Assembly (NCBI RefSeq): GCF_003634705.1
Contig: NZ_RBWU01000001.1
Location: forward strand, 1,354,980 to 1,418,979
DNA length: 64,000 nt
DNA from: Actinomadura pelletieri DSM 43383
Lineage (GTDB): Bacteria; Actinomycetota; Actinomycetes; Streptosporangiales; Streptosporangiaceae
Reading direction: 5' to 3'
A program made the position numbers and the translations under genes. Shown piece by piece: positions 7,746-16,093 of this stretch (position 1 is the stretch's first letter; each line of letters starts with the position of its first letter). A model generated the notes under the pieces. That model worked only from the letters and a program-made list of their open reading frames with translations. It was not told the DNA's origin and did no database searches.

Positions 7746-8587
7746 CAGGCGGACTCCTGGAGGATGGGAGTGAGCAGACCGAGGTCGGTGAGTTCGTGCA
7801 GCGGGTCGGTGATGCTGCACGTCCCGAACGACAGGAAGCGGGCACGGGCGGCGACCGTCCGCCGCTCCCCGAGCCCGGCGACCCGGGACGCCACGGCCGC
7901 CGCGTCACGGTCGGCGAGAACGGCGGCCAGTTCGTCCACCGGGCGGCCGTCCGCGGCGGCGTCGGTCGCGAGCAGCAGGTTCAGGAACCCGTGCTGGTGG
8001 AAACCGGTCTCCGGGTCGGTGTTGCGGACCGGATGGTGCAGCCCCGCCGTCGCCTTGAACGGGACGCCCGCGTCCACCACCGCCTTGATCGCGGCGGCCA
8101 GCTCCTCCGGACTGGGATACAGCTGGGGTTTCACGCCGCCGGTGCGGAACTTCGCGCGATGCCCCAACTCGGCGACCGCCTCGATGATCGACGCACGCCG
8201 TTCGTCCCTGGGAACCTCGACGTAAACGGGCACGTCGACGCTGCCGAGAACCCGGAAGAACTCGTCGGCCCCCATCCCCGGCGGGACGGCGACCTCCAGC
8301 CCGCGCACGTCGACGGCCAGATGGGCGGCCTTCGCGACCGCCTTCGCCGCCTCGCACGGGCCGCCCGGCGCGGTGATCGACAGATCGAGGGGGTCGGAGT
8401 CGCGCAGGAGCGGTTCGAGGTCGTCCAGCGCCGAGGCGGGCAGGACGAGCGGGCCGACCAGCTCGGCGTACGAGGAGGAGCGGTGGGCGCGGTGCGCCGG
8501 AACGGCGGCGGCGAGCGGTGCGAGGCCGGGCGGGAACACGGCCGCGTCGTCGCAGAGGCCGAGGGCGAAGGTCGGGAAGCCGGTCAC
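7745..8587 (-). CDS. Conserved hypothetical protein of the homogentisate operon
   Basis: A 280-residue soluble protein that I do not assign to a known enzyme. It contains an alternating helix/strand pattern and a conserved-looking block with GVKPQLYPS, ATAGLHHPVR and HQHGFLNLLLA (residues about 150-200), suggestive of a barrel-like enzyme with a His-rich site. It overlaps fahA by one base and hmgA by four, so it is made together with them. No maleylacetoacetate isomerase is seen in the locus; this protein is a candidate for that step or for an accessory role, by context only. Confidence 0.75.
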   Translation of the reverse strand: MTGFPTFALGLCDDAAVFPPGLAPLAAAVPAHRAHRSSSYAELVGPLVLPASALDDLEPLLRDSDPLDLSITAPGGPCEAAKAVAKAAHLAVDVRGLEVAVPPGMGADEFFRVLGSVDVPVYVEVPRDERRASIIEAVAELGHRAKFRTGGVKPQLYPSPEELAAAIKAVVDAGVPFKATAGLHHPVRNTDPETGFHQHGFLNLLLATDAAADGRPVDELAAVLADRDAAAVASRVAGLGERRTVAARARFLSFGTCSITDPLHELTDLGLLTPILQESA

Positions 8588-9789
8588 CGCTGCCTCGCCC
8601 AGGTCCAGGCGTACGCGTCGTCCTCGCAGGCCAGGCCGCCCTCACCGAGTTCGAGCGGATGGAAGGTGTCCACCATGACGGCCAGTTCGTCGAAGAACTC
8701 GACGCCGATGCTGCGCTCGTACGCGCCGGGCTGCGGGCCGTGCGCGAACCCTCCCGGATGGACGGACACCGACCCCTGCCCGATGCCGGAGCCCTTGCGG
8801 GCCTCGTAGTCGCCGCCGCAGTAGAACATGACCTCGTCGGAGTCGACGTTGGAGTGGTAGTAGGGCACCGGGATCGACAGCGGGTGGTAGTCGACCTTGC
8901 GGGGCACGAAGTTGCACACCACGAAGTTGTGGCCCTCGAACACCTGGTGGGCGGGCGGCGGCTGGTGCACGCGGCCGGTGATCGGCTCGAAGTCGTGGAC
9001 GCTGAACGTGAACGGGTACAGGCAGCCGTCCCAGCCGACGACGTCGAACGGGTGCCGGGCGTAGGTCATTCGGGTGCCGGTGAGGCCGCGCGATCCGCGG
9101 TGCTTGACGAGGACCTCGACGTCGGTGCCGTCCGCCTGGATCGGGTCGCCGGGGCCGTGCAGGTCGCGTTCGCAGTAGGGGGCGTGTTCCAGGAACTGTC
9201 CGTACCGCGACAGGTAGCGTTTCGGCGGCGCGATGTGTCCCGTGGCCTCGATGGCGTACGCGCGGAGCGGCTGGTCGCCGGTGGGCAGCCAACGATGCGT
9301 CGTGGACGTCGGGACGATGACGTAGTCGCCCTCCTTCACCTCCAACGACCCGAAGACCGTCTCGACGGTCGCGGTGCCGGACTCGATGTAGACGATCTCG
9401 TCACCGGTGGCGTTGCGGTACAGCGGCGAGTCGGCGGCGGAGACGACGTAGGACAGCCGGACGTCGCTGTTACCGAGGATCAACCGGCGGCCGGTGACGA
9501 CGTCTGTCTCGGCCCACGTCTCCTTCGGGAACAGCTCGTGCAGCTTGAGATGGCGCGGCTTCAGCGGATGGTTCGGCGTGGTGGCCGCGTCCGGGATCTC
9601 CCACGGCTGCGAGTCGACGATCGCGGACGGAATCTCCCGGTGGTACAAGAGGGACGAGTCCGACGAGAACCCCTCCTCGCCCATCAGCTCCTCGTAGTAG
9701 AGCCGCCCCTCGCCGCCCCCGTGATCGTCCTGACGATGTTGGGTGTGCCGTTTCGGCGGCACGTGGCCGACCCGGCGGTAGTGGGCCAT
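8584..9789 (-). CDS. hmgA: Homogentisate 1,2-dioxygenase
   Basis: A 401-residue iron-dependent ring-cleavage enzyme converting homogentisate to maleylacetoacetate. It is a bicupin; the C-terminal half shows the expected His/Glu ligand region (PVPYYHSNVDSDEVMFY and the following HPGGFAHGPQPG). Actinobacterial forms are shorter than the 430-440 residue proteobacterial and human ones, so the length is normal. It is the first gene of the three-gene operon. A palindromic operator candidate lies 20 bases upstream, and a MarR gene lies beyond. Confidence 0.95.
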   Translation of the reverse strand: MAHYRRVGHVPPKRHTQHRQDDHGGGEGRLYYEELMGEEGFSSDSSLLYHREIPSAIVDSQPWEIPDAATTPNHPLKPRHLKLHELFPKETWAETDVVTGRRLILGNSDVRLSYVVSAADSPLYRNATGDEIVYIESGTATVETVFGSLEVKEGDYVIVPTSTTHRWLPTGDQPLRAYAIEATGHIAPPKRYLSRYGQFLEHAPYCERDLHGPGDPIQADGTDVEVLVKHRGSRGLTGTRMTYARHPFDVVGWDGCLYPFTFSVHDFEPITGRVHQPPPAHQVFEGHNFVVCNFVPRKVDYHPLSIPVPYYHSNVDSDEVMFYCGGDYEARKGSGIGQGSVSVHPGGFAHGPQPGAYERSIGVEFFDELAVMVDTFHPLELGEGGLACEDDAYAWTWARQR

Positions 9790-9808
9790 GGTCCATCGCC
9801 TCCGATGA

Positions 9809-9820
9809 TTAACGCGTTAA
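9809..9820. promoter_or_regulatory. Palindrome TTAACGCGTTAA upstream of hmgA
   Basis: A perfect 12-base inverted repeat located 20-31 bases before the hmgA ATG. Position and symmetry suit a repressor operator. The nearby MarR protein is the obvious candidate, but its own promoter has a different palindrome (TAAA-CCA-TTTA), so the link is unproven. Confidence 0.5.
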
Positions 9821-9924
9821 CTACTTTGTGCCGACACTACGACTCTTCTCCGGCAGAGGGAAGGGCCTAACCCGCCTCGCGGCACGGGCTGGTGCCAGCT
9901 CCACGGAGTGGCCTCGGCCCGCAC

Positions 9925-10003
9925 GCGAACGCGCTACCCGCCCGGTGCAGCGACGCCGAAGGCGAGCGAAACCGGGCGGATCGCGAAGCGATGTCGCGTT
10001 CGC
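9925..10003. repeat. Nested inverted repeat between marR and hmgA
   Basis: GCGAACGCG (9925-9933) matches CGCGTTCGC (9995-10003), and inside it CCGCCCGGT (9938-9946) matches ACCGGGCGG (9971-9979). Both pairs are perfect, so a transcript from either strand can form a long two-part stem. It lies downstream of marR and upstream of hmgA on the same strand, so it could end or modulate read-through. Confidence 0.5.
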
Positions 10004-10025
10004 CCCAGGGGCGGTCACGTAGCGA

Positions 10026-10147
10026 GCCGCCAGGCGAGTGGAGTGGGCCGATCCTGCAGTCAACACAGCCGTCAGGCGAGCGCAGTGGGCCGGGCCTGCA
10101 GTGAACACAGCCGCCAGGCGAGCGAAGTGGGCCGGGCCTGCAAGAAT
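10026..10147. repeat. Three tandem 42-bp repeats
   Basis: Units start at 10026, 10068 and 10110, each beginning GCCGYCAGGCGAG and containing AGTGGGCCG..CCTGCA. The first two are complete with a few substitutions; the third diverges at its end, exactly at the marR stop codon. Because 42 is divisible by three, long open frames run through it, but none looks like a protein. The function is unknown. Confidence 0.75.
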
Positions 10148-10686
10148 CAGGTACGTTCGCGCGCGTCGAATCGGGTGCGGCCCGCGATCAGCTTGTCCAG
10201 CAGCATGATCAGCATCTGTTGTTCGGTTTCGGTGAGCGCGTCGGCCCACTGGCGCTCCCGCTCGTTCTGGCCTTTGAAGATGTCCAGCATCGCGCGCTGT
10301 CCCTCGTCGGTCAGGGACAGGATCACGGAGCGGCCGTCCCGTTCGCCCGGGGAGCGGTCCATCATTCCGGCAGCGACGAGCGTCTTCGTCAGGTTCGACA
10401 CGGCGGCCCTGCTCATTCCGGCGAGCGCCGCGGCCCGGCCGGGCTCCAGCGGCCCGGCGAGCCAGGTGACGAACAGCAGCCGGAACGCCGCCCACGAGTG
10501 TCCGCGTGGCCGGTGGACGGTGGACTCCAGGTCATAGGTGACGATCGCCGAGGCCCGGTTGAGGGTCAGCAGCAGCCGGGTGGCCAGCCGGTGCCGGAAA
10601 CCGTACTCGTCCGAGAGTCGCCGCCCGGCGAGGTCGACGAACGACCAGAAGTCGAGGTCGTCGACGTTGCTCTCCGTGGCCGCCAC
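10147..10686 (-). CDS. MarR-family transcriptional regulator
   Basis: A 179-residue winged-helix dimer-type regulator. The HTH segment (GMSRAAVSNLTKTLVAAGMM near residue 90) and the wing RSPGERDGRSVILSLTDEGQ are typical of MarR. The frame is open for more than 1 kb upstream, so the start matters: the GTG at 10686 is preceded by GAGGAGG at six bases and is clearly best. It is divergent from the PoxB-like gene and upstream of the homogentisate operon; either could be its target. Confidence 0.88.
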   Translation of the reverse strand: MAATESNVDDLDFWSFVDLAGRRLSDEYGFRHRLATRLLLTLNRASAIVTYDLESTVHRPRGHSWAAFRLLFVTWLAGPLEPGRAAALAGMSRAAVSNLTKTLVAAGMMDRSPGERDGRSVILSLTDEGQRAMLDIFKGQNERERQWADALTETEQQMLIMLLDKLIAGRTRFDARERT

Positions 10687-10712
10687 TCGAAAACCTCCTC
10701 GATTTTGATTCA

Positions 10713-10730
10713 GGTGTAAACCATTTAACC
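10713..10730. promoter_or_regulatory. Candidate operator in the marR/poxB intergenic region
   Basis: The core TAAA-CCA-TTTA (10717-10727) is a perfect inverted repeat, flanked by GGTG and AACC that extend the symmetry with one gap. It lies 27 bases upstream of the MarR start codon, where autoregulation would be expected. Confidence 0.4.
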
Positions 10731-10809
10731 CGTCCGGGGCTCGGGTGTCAGCCGAAGATCGTCGGGCATGGGTGTGGGGGAAGCGTGTGCGGGCGTGTGG
10801 GGAGGGACG

Positions 10810-12543
10810 ATGGCGTCGGTCGCCGACCAGTTCATCGCGGTGCTGCGGCAGGCCGGGGTTCGCCGGATCTACGGGGTGGTCGGCGACAGCCTCAACCCGA
10901 TCGTGGACGCCGTCCGCCGGACGGACGGCATCGACTGGGTGCACGTCCGCAACGAGGAGGCCGGGGCGTTCGCCGCCGCCGCGGAGGCCGAGACGACCGG
11001 TCGGCTCGCCGTGTGCGCGGGAAGTTGCGGCCCCGGCAACACCCACCTCGTCCAGGGCCTGTACGACGCGCACCGGTCGGGGGCTCCGGTGCTGGCGCTG
11101 GCGTCGCAGATTCCGAGCACGCAGATCGGCAGCGGCTATTTCCAGGAGACGCACCCCGAACGGCTCTTCGTCGACTGTAGCCATTACTGCGAGTCGATCA
11201 GCACTCCGGCGCAGATGCCGCGCATTCTCCGAATCGCGATCCAGCACGCGGTCGGCCTCGGTGGTGTCTCCGTGCTGACCCTGCCGGGCGACATCGCCAG
11301 CAAGGACGCCGCCAATCCGACCGGGGAGCATGACTTCCTGGTGCGGAAGGGGATCGTCCGGCCTCCGTCCGACCAGGTGGAACGGCTCGCCGGTGCGTTG
11401 AACCGGGCCCGGAGGGTCATGCTGTTCTGCGGTGCCGGTGTCAAGGACGCCCATTCCGAGGTGATGGGGCTCGCTCACAAGCTGCTTTCTCCCATCGGCC
11501 ATGCGCTGCGCGGCAAGGAATGGATCCAGTACGACAACCCGTTCGATGTGGGCATGAGCGGGCTGCTCGGCTACGGCGCCTGCTATGAGGCGATGCAGGA
11601 GGCGGACCTGGTTGTTCTCCTCGGCACCGACTTTCCCTACGACCCGTTCCTGCCGGGGAAGAACACCATCCAGATTGACGACGACCCGTCCAAACCGGGC
11701 CGCCGAACCGTCCTCGATCTGGCCGTCCACGGCGACATCGGGGAAACGCTCCGGCTCGTCCTCGACAAGGTGCACCAGAAACGCGACCGGTCGTACCTGG
11801 ACGAGATGCTCAAGCGCCACGCACGCGCCCTGGAGAGCGTCGTCTCCGCTTACACGCGCGACATCGAGAAGCACATTCCGATCCATCCGGAGTTCGTGGC
11901 GAGCGTCCTGGACGACCTCGCCGCCGACGACGCGATATTCACCGTCGACACCGGCATGTGCAACGTCTGGGTGGCCCGCTACATCACGCCCAACGGTCGC
12001 CGCCGTGTCATGGGCTCGTTCGTCCACGGTTCGATGGCGAACGCGCTTCCGCACGCCATCGGCGCGCAGTACGGCGCCCCCGGACGGCAGGTCATCTCCG
12101 TCTCCGGCGACGGCGGCCTCGGCATGTTGCTCGGCGAACTCCTCACGGTGAAACTGCACCGGATCCCCGCGAAGATCATCGTGTTCAACAACGCGTCACT
12201 GGGCATGGTCCGCCTGGAAATGCTGGTGGACGGTTTCCCGTCCTACGAGACCGACCACGAACCCGTCGACTACGCGGCGATCGCCGAGGCCATCGGTATC
12301 GACTCCGCCCGTGTCGAACGTCCGTCCGATGTCCGCACGGTCATGGAACGGGCCCTCGCCGCCCCCGGCCCCTACCTCATGGACGTCGTCACCGACCCGA
12401 ACGCCCTCTCCATTCCCCCGCACATCACCCCGCAGCAGGTGAAGGGTTTCGCGCTGGCCGCCGGAAAGACCGTCCTCACCGGCGGCGTCGGCAAGATGCT
12501 CGATCTCGCCCGCAGCAACCTCCGCAACATTCCCCGGCCCTGA
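10810..12543 (+). CDS. poxB: Thiamine pyrophosphate enzyme, pyruvate dehydrogenase (quinone)/oxidase type
   Basis: A 577-residue TPP-dependent enzyme with the three usual domains: pyrimidine-binding (catalytic Glu in RNEEAGAFAAAAEAE near residue 48), the central cofactor domain, and the pyrophosphate domain with GDGGLGMLLGE...FNNASLGM. Length and sequence style match PoxB, which decarboxylates pyruvate to acetate and feeds electrons to the respiratory chain. The ATG at 10810 follows GGGAGGG at a good distance; an ATG 14 codons upstream is less likely. It converges with the response regulator, with three bases between the stops. Confidence 0.88.
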   Translation: MASVADQFIAVLRQAGVRRIYGVVGDSLNPIVDAVRRTDGIDWVHVRNEEAGAFAAAAEAETTGRLAVCAGSCGPGNTHLVQGLYDAHRSGAPVLALASQIPSTQIGSGYFQETHPERLFVDCSHYCESISTPAQMPRILRIAIQHAVGLGGVSVLTLPGDIASKDAANPTGEHDFLVRKGIVRPPSDQVERLAGALNRARRVMLFCGAGVKDAHSEVMGLAHKLLSPIGHALRGKEWIQYDNPFDVGMSGLLGYGACYEAMQEADLVVLLGTDFPYDPFLPGKNTIQIDDDPSKPGRRTVLDLAVHGDIGETLRLVLDKVHQKRDRSYLDEMLKRHARALESVVSAYTRDIEKHIPIHPEFVASVLDDLAADDAIFTVDTGMCNVWVARYITPNGRRRVMGSFVHGSMANALPHAIGAQYGAPGRQVISVSGDGGLGMLLGELLTVKLHRIPAKIIVFNNASLGMVRLEMLVDGFPSYETDHEPVDYAAIAEAIGIDSARVERPSDVRTVMERALAAPGPYLMDVVTDPNALSIPPHITPQQVKGFALAAGKTVLTGGVGKMLDLARSNLRNIPRP

Positions 12544-12546
12544 GGC

Positions 12547-13206
12547 TCATTTGCCGAGCAGCCCCGCCTCGTGGGCGAGAATGGCGGCCTGGACGCGGTT
12601 GGTGAGGGAAAGTTTGTTGAGGATTCGGCTCACATGGGTCTTCACCGTCGCCTCGCTCATATGGTGGGTCGCCGCGATGTCGGCGTTGGACAGCCCGCCG
12701 CCCACCGCGACGAGCACCTCGCGTTCCTTTCCGGTCAACACCGAAAGGCGCTCCCGAGCCCGAGCCCGTGCCGGTTCGGCGTCCACGAACTCCTGGAGCA
12801 GCCGCCGGGTGACCTTGGGGGAGAGCATGGCATCGCCCCGGGCCGCGCTCCGAATGGCGAGGACGATCTCCTGCGCGGAGGCGTCCTTGAGCAGAAAACC
12901 GACCGCGCCGTGCCGGAGCGCGGCGTGCACGTACTCGTCCAGGTCGAACGTCGTGAGCACCACGACGTTCGGCGGGTGGGCGAGCCGGGCGAGGCGTTCG
13001 GTGGCGGTCAGGCCGTCGGCGCGCGGCATCCGGATGTCCATCAGGACGACGTCCGGACGGTCCGTCAACGCCCGGCGCACCGCCTCGTCGCCGTCCGCGG
13101 CCTCGCCGACCACCCTGACGTCCGGGGCGGTCTCCATGATGGTGCGCAGTGTCGCGCGCACCATCCACTCGTCGTCCACGATCATGACCCGGATCGGCGC
13201 GCTCAT
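12547..13206 (-). CDS. LuxR-type response regulator (NarL family)
   Basis: A 219-residue response regulator. The receiver domain has acidic residues IVDDEW near residue 10 and phospho-acceptor Asp in DVVLMDIRMP near residue 55, followed by a LuxR HTH (LTGKEREVLVAVGGGLSNADIA and EATVKTHVSRILNKL). It overlaps the histidine kinase stop by four bases (ATGA), so the pair is a coupled two-component system. Targets are unknown. Confidence 0.93.
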   Translation of the reverse strand: MSAPIRVMIVDDEWMVRATLRTIMETAPDVRVVGEAADGDEAVRRALTDRPDVVLMDIRMPRADGLTATERLARLAHPPNVVVLTTFDLDEYVHAALRHGAVGFLLKDASAQEIVLAIRSAARGDAMLSPKVTRRLLQEFVDAEPARARARERLSVLTGKEREVLVAVGGGLSNADIAATHHMSEATVKTHVSRILNKLSLTNRVQAAILAHEAGLLGK

Positions 13207-14339
13207 CGGCCATGCTCCAGGGGCACCTCGGCGCTGATCTCGAAACCGCCCTCGGATGTCGGACCCGCGGTGAGCCGCCCGCCGACGAGCCGGATCCGCT
13301 CGGCGACGCCCAGCAGGCCGTGACCACCGCCGGGCAGGACGGAACCGCCACCGCGCCCGTTGACCACCGACAGCCGCAGCTCCGTGGGGGTCCGCCGCAC
13401 CCGCACATGGGCGGGCGCGCCGCCCGCGTGCTTGTGCACGTTGGCCAGCGCCTCCTGGACGACCCGGTACACGGCGTGCCCGACCATCGCGGGAGGCGGA
13501 TCGCCCGACCCGTCGTCCAGGTCCAGCGTGACCGGCGTGCCCGCGTCGCGTGACTGGGCGATCAGGTCCCGCAGGTCGGCGAGACCCGGTAGCGGCGCCA
13601 GCGGCGCGCCGTCCTCGGCGCGCAGCACCTGTACCAGCGACCGCAGCTCGGTGAGCGCCTCCCGTCCGATCCCGCCGATCCGCCCGGCGATCGTGACGGC
13701 GTCCCGTCCGCCCGCCGCCTCCAGCGCGGTGGCGTGCAGCACCATCAACGCCACCCGGTGCGTGACGACATCGTGCATGTCGCGGGCGATCTGGGCGCGC
13801 TCGTCGCTGCGCGCCTGAAGGACACGCTGATGTTGCTCGCGTTCGGCCCGTTCGGCCCGCTCCCGCATCCTGGCGACCAGTTCACGGCGCGTCCCGACGT
13901 ACAGGCCCAGCAGGGCGGGCCCGGCGCAGATCCCCAGGCCGAACGGCAGCGCGGCGTCGGGCCCGCCCTCCCGCCACACCGGGGCGCCGACGAGCACGGC
14001 GCCGGCGAGCGTGCCGACCGACACCCTGCGCCAGGACGTCGTGCGCTCCGCCAACGTGTACTGCGCCACGAGCAGGACGACGAACGCGCCCATCGTCACC
14101 CACGCCGCCAGGGCCAGGGCGACGAGGCACTCCGGCCACCGGCGCCGCCGCCACACCGCGACGCCGACGAGCGCCCCGAGCGGAACCGCGAACCACAGCG
14201 GCGGCTCCCGGTCGAGAAAGGCGATGTCGTGGCTGCCCAGCGACCGGCCCACGCCCCCGTCCCCGGCCGCCGTGGTCGCGGCGACGGCGAGCGCCAGGAC
14301 CGCGTCGAACACCGCGCGCCGGTGCCCCCACAGACCCAT
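13203..14339 (-). CDS. Sensor histidine kinase (NarL-partner type)
   Basis: A 378-residue membrane kinase. The N-terminal 140 residues have about four or five hydrophobic segments with short loops, so it probably senses a membrane or intracellular signal. The HisKA_3 phospho-acceptor His is in RAQIARDMHDVVTHRV near residue 185. The HATPase domain shows the N box ANVHKHA and the G-box GGGHGLLGVAERI. The ATG at 14339 is the likely start, although the frame is open further upstream. It is cotranscribed with the response regulator gene after it. Confidence 0.9.
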   Translation of the reverse strand: MGLWGHRRAVFDAVLALAVAATTAAGDGGVGRSLGSHDIAFLDREPPLWFAVPLGALVGVAVWRRRRWPECLVALALAAWVTMGAFVVLLVAQYTLAERTTSWRRVSVGTLAGAVLVGAPVWREGGPDAALPFGLGICAGPALLGLYVGTRRELVARMRERAERAEREQHQRVLQARSDERAQIARDMHDVVTHRVALMVLHATALEAAGGRDAVTIAGRIGGIGREALTELRSLVQVLRAEDGAPLAPLPGLADLRDLIAQSRDAGTPVTLDLDDGSGDPPPAMVGHAVYRVVQEALANVHKHAGGAPAHVRVRRTPTELRLSVVNGRGGGSVLPGGGHGLLGVAERIRLVGGRLTAGPTSEGGFEISAEVPLEHGR

Positions 14340-14511
14340 GAAGGTCAACCTAACCGGGCCACGACCCCTTCGGCGTCGGCAGAAAGTTGTACGCCGACCC
14401 CCCAAGATCGCGGCTTTCCATCGACCCGAAGCACCGGATCGGCCGATGCCCCGACCGATCCCCGCGCACGAGCCTGGCGGCACCAACGACCCCGACCGTA
14501 GGAGCCTGCTC

Positions 14512-16062
14512 GTGGCCGACCACTCCCGACGGACCGTTCTGCGCGGCGCCGCCCTCACCGCCGCAGCCGTCCCCATGGGCGGTTCAGCTTCGTCCCCCCG
14601 CAAGGACCCGCCCATCACCGTGGGCCCCGACGATCCCCGCTACCGTTCCCTGGTGCTCCGGGGCTACAACCGGCGCTTCGAGGGCAGGCCCGACCAGATC
14701 CGCGTGGTCACGTCCACCCGCGACGTCGTACGGGCGGTCGACGACGCGGTACGGACGAGGCGACGCATCGCCGTCCGCAGCGGCGGCCACTGCTTCGAGA
14801 GCTTCGTCGACGACCCCGCCGTCCGGATGCTCGTGGACATGTCCACCATGACGGCCGTCGAGTACGACGAGCGCCGCGGCGCCTTCATGGTCGAGGCGGG
14901 CGCCACGCTGGGCGAGATCTACCGGCGCCTGTACCTGGGGTGGGGCGTCACGATTCCCGGCGGTACCTGCGCCGACGTGGGGGCGGGCGGGCATGTCGCC
15001 GGTGGCGGCTACGGCGCGCTGTGCCGGCTGCACGGCCTGACCGTCGACCACCTGTACGCCGTGGAGGTCGTCCTGGTCGGACGTTCGGGCAGGGCGAAGA
15101 GCGTCGTGGCCACCCGCGAGCCGTCCGACCCCCATCGGGACCTGTGGTGGGCGCACACCGGCGGAGGCGGCGGCAACTTCGGCATCGTCACCCGCTACTG
15201 GTTCCGTTCCCCCACCCGATCCCTGCCCAGACCGCCCTCCACGGTGCTGGACTTCTCGCTCGACTGGCCGTGGGACGACCTCAGCCGCGACTCGTTCGTC
15301 CGGCTGCTCCGCAACTACGGGCAGTGGACGGAGGACAACTCGGCGCCCGGCTCACCCGCCGCCGCCCTCTACGGCGAGTTCACCCTCACCAGCAGGCCGT
15401 CCGAGACCATCACCCTGTCCGGGCAGGTCGCCACCGACACCGGCGCGCGACGCCTGCTGGACGACCTGGTGAACGCCCTCGGCCACGGCGTCGACGTCCG
15501 ACCGTGGCGCCGGTCGTCGACCCTCCCCTGGCTCACCGCCGCCACCAAGGGCTGGGGCGGCGGCCCCGGTCCCTTCCACCGCATCAAGATCAAGTCAGGT
15601 CTGCGCCGCCACCGCTTCACCGACCGTCAACTCGGCGTCGCCCACCACCATCTGAGCAGGTCCGACTACCGCCACCCGTACGGGCACATGTTCATCAACA
15701 CCTACGGCGGCCGCGTCAACACCGTCGCCCCCGACGCCACCGCCGTGTCGCACCGCGATTCGAAATTCATGGTCGGCTTCCTGGTCGGCTGGGACGACCC
15801 CGCCGAGGACGCCCGCCACCTGAACTGGATCCGCGACTTCTACCGGGACGTCTACGCCGACACCGGCGGTGTCCCCGCCGGACCCGCCGACGAGGGCACC
15901 TTCATCAACTACCCCGACACAGACCTGGCCGACCCGAGACAGAACGGTTCGTCCACCCCCTGGCACACCCTCTACTACGGACGCAGCCACCCCCGCCTCC
16001 AACAGACCAAACGCCGCTACGACCCCCACAACGTGTTCCACCACCCCCTCTCCATCAGGTAG
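14512..16062 (+). CDS. Secreted FAD-linked oxidase (berberine-bridge type)
   Basis: A 516-residue flavoprotein. The N-terminus carries a Tat-like motif (SRRTVLRGAAL), suggesting folded export. The PCMH FAD domain has RSGGHCFE, whose His is the usual covalent flavin site, and GTCADVGAGGHVAGGGYG, whose Cys could make the second bond seen in bicovalent BBE enzymes. The C-terminal BBE segment YDPHNVFHHPLSI is present. Such enzymes oxidise sugars or polyketides; the substrate here is unknown. The GTG at 14512 is chosen because GGAG lies eight bases upstream and it gives a complete signal. Confidence 0.85.
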   Translation: MADHSRRTVLRGAALTAAAVPMGGSASSPRKDPPITVGPDDPRYRSLVLRGYNRRFEGRPDQIRVVTSTRDVVRAVDDAVRTRRRIAVRSGGHCFESFVDDPAVRMLVDMSTMTAVEYDERRGAFMVEAGATLGEIYRRLYLGWGVTIPGGTCADVGAGGHVAGGGYGALCRLHGLTVDHLYAVEVVLVGRSGRAKSVVATREPSDPHRDLWWAHTGGGGGNFGIVTRYWFRSPTRSLPRPPSTVLDFSLDWPWDDLSRDSFVRLLRNYGQWTEDNSAPGSPAAALYGEFTLTSRPSETITLSGQVATDTGARRLLDDLVNALGHGVDVRPWRRSSTLPWLTAATKGWGGGPGPFHRIKIKSGLRRHRFTDRQLGVAHHHLSRSDYRHPYGHMFINTYGGRVNTVAPDATAVSHRDSKFMVGFLVGWDDPAEDARHLNWIRDFYRDVYADTGGVPAGPADEGTFINYPDTDLADPRQNGSSTPWHTLYYGRSHPRLQQTKRRYDPHNVFHHPLSIR

Positions 16063-16079
16063 TCTTGTCACTGTCAAGA
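16063..16079. promoter_or_regulatory. 17-bp near-perfect palindrome at the oxidase stop
   Basis: TCTTGTCACTGTCAAGA matches TCTTGwCAsTGwCAAGA symmetry with only three self-paired ambiguities. It begins one base after the oxidase stop codon and ends 14 bases before the next ATG, so it is a good operator candidate for the downstream gene. Confidence 0.45.
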
Positions 16080-16093
16080 TTACGGGAGGGCTC

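Noticed and set aside
9821..10495. A 224-codon minus-strand open frame with repeated AGPAHxARLAA units
   Set aside because: It overlaps marR in another frame and its repeats come from the 42-base DNA array, so it is a shadow frame.
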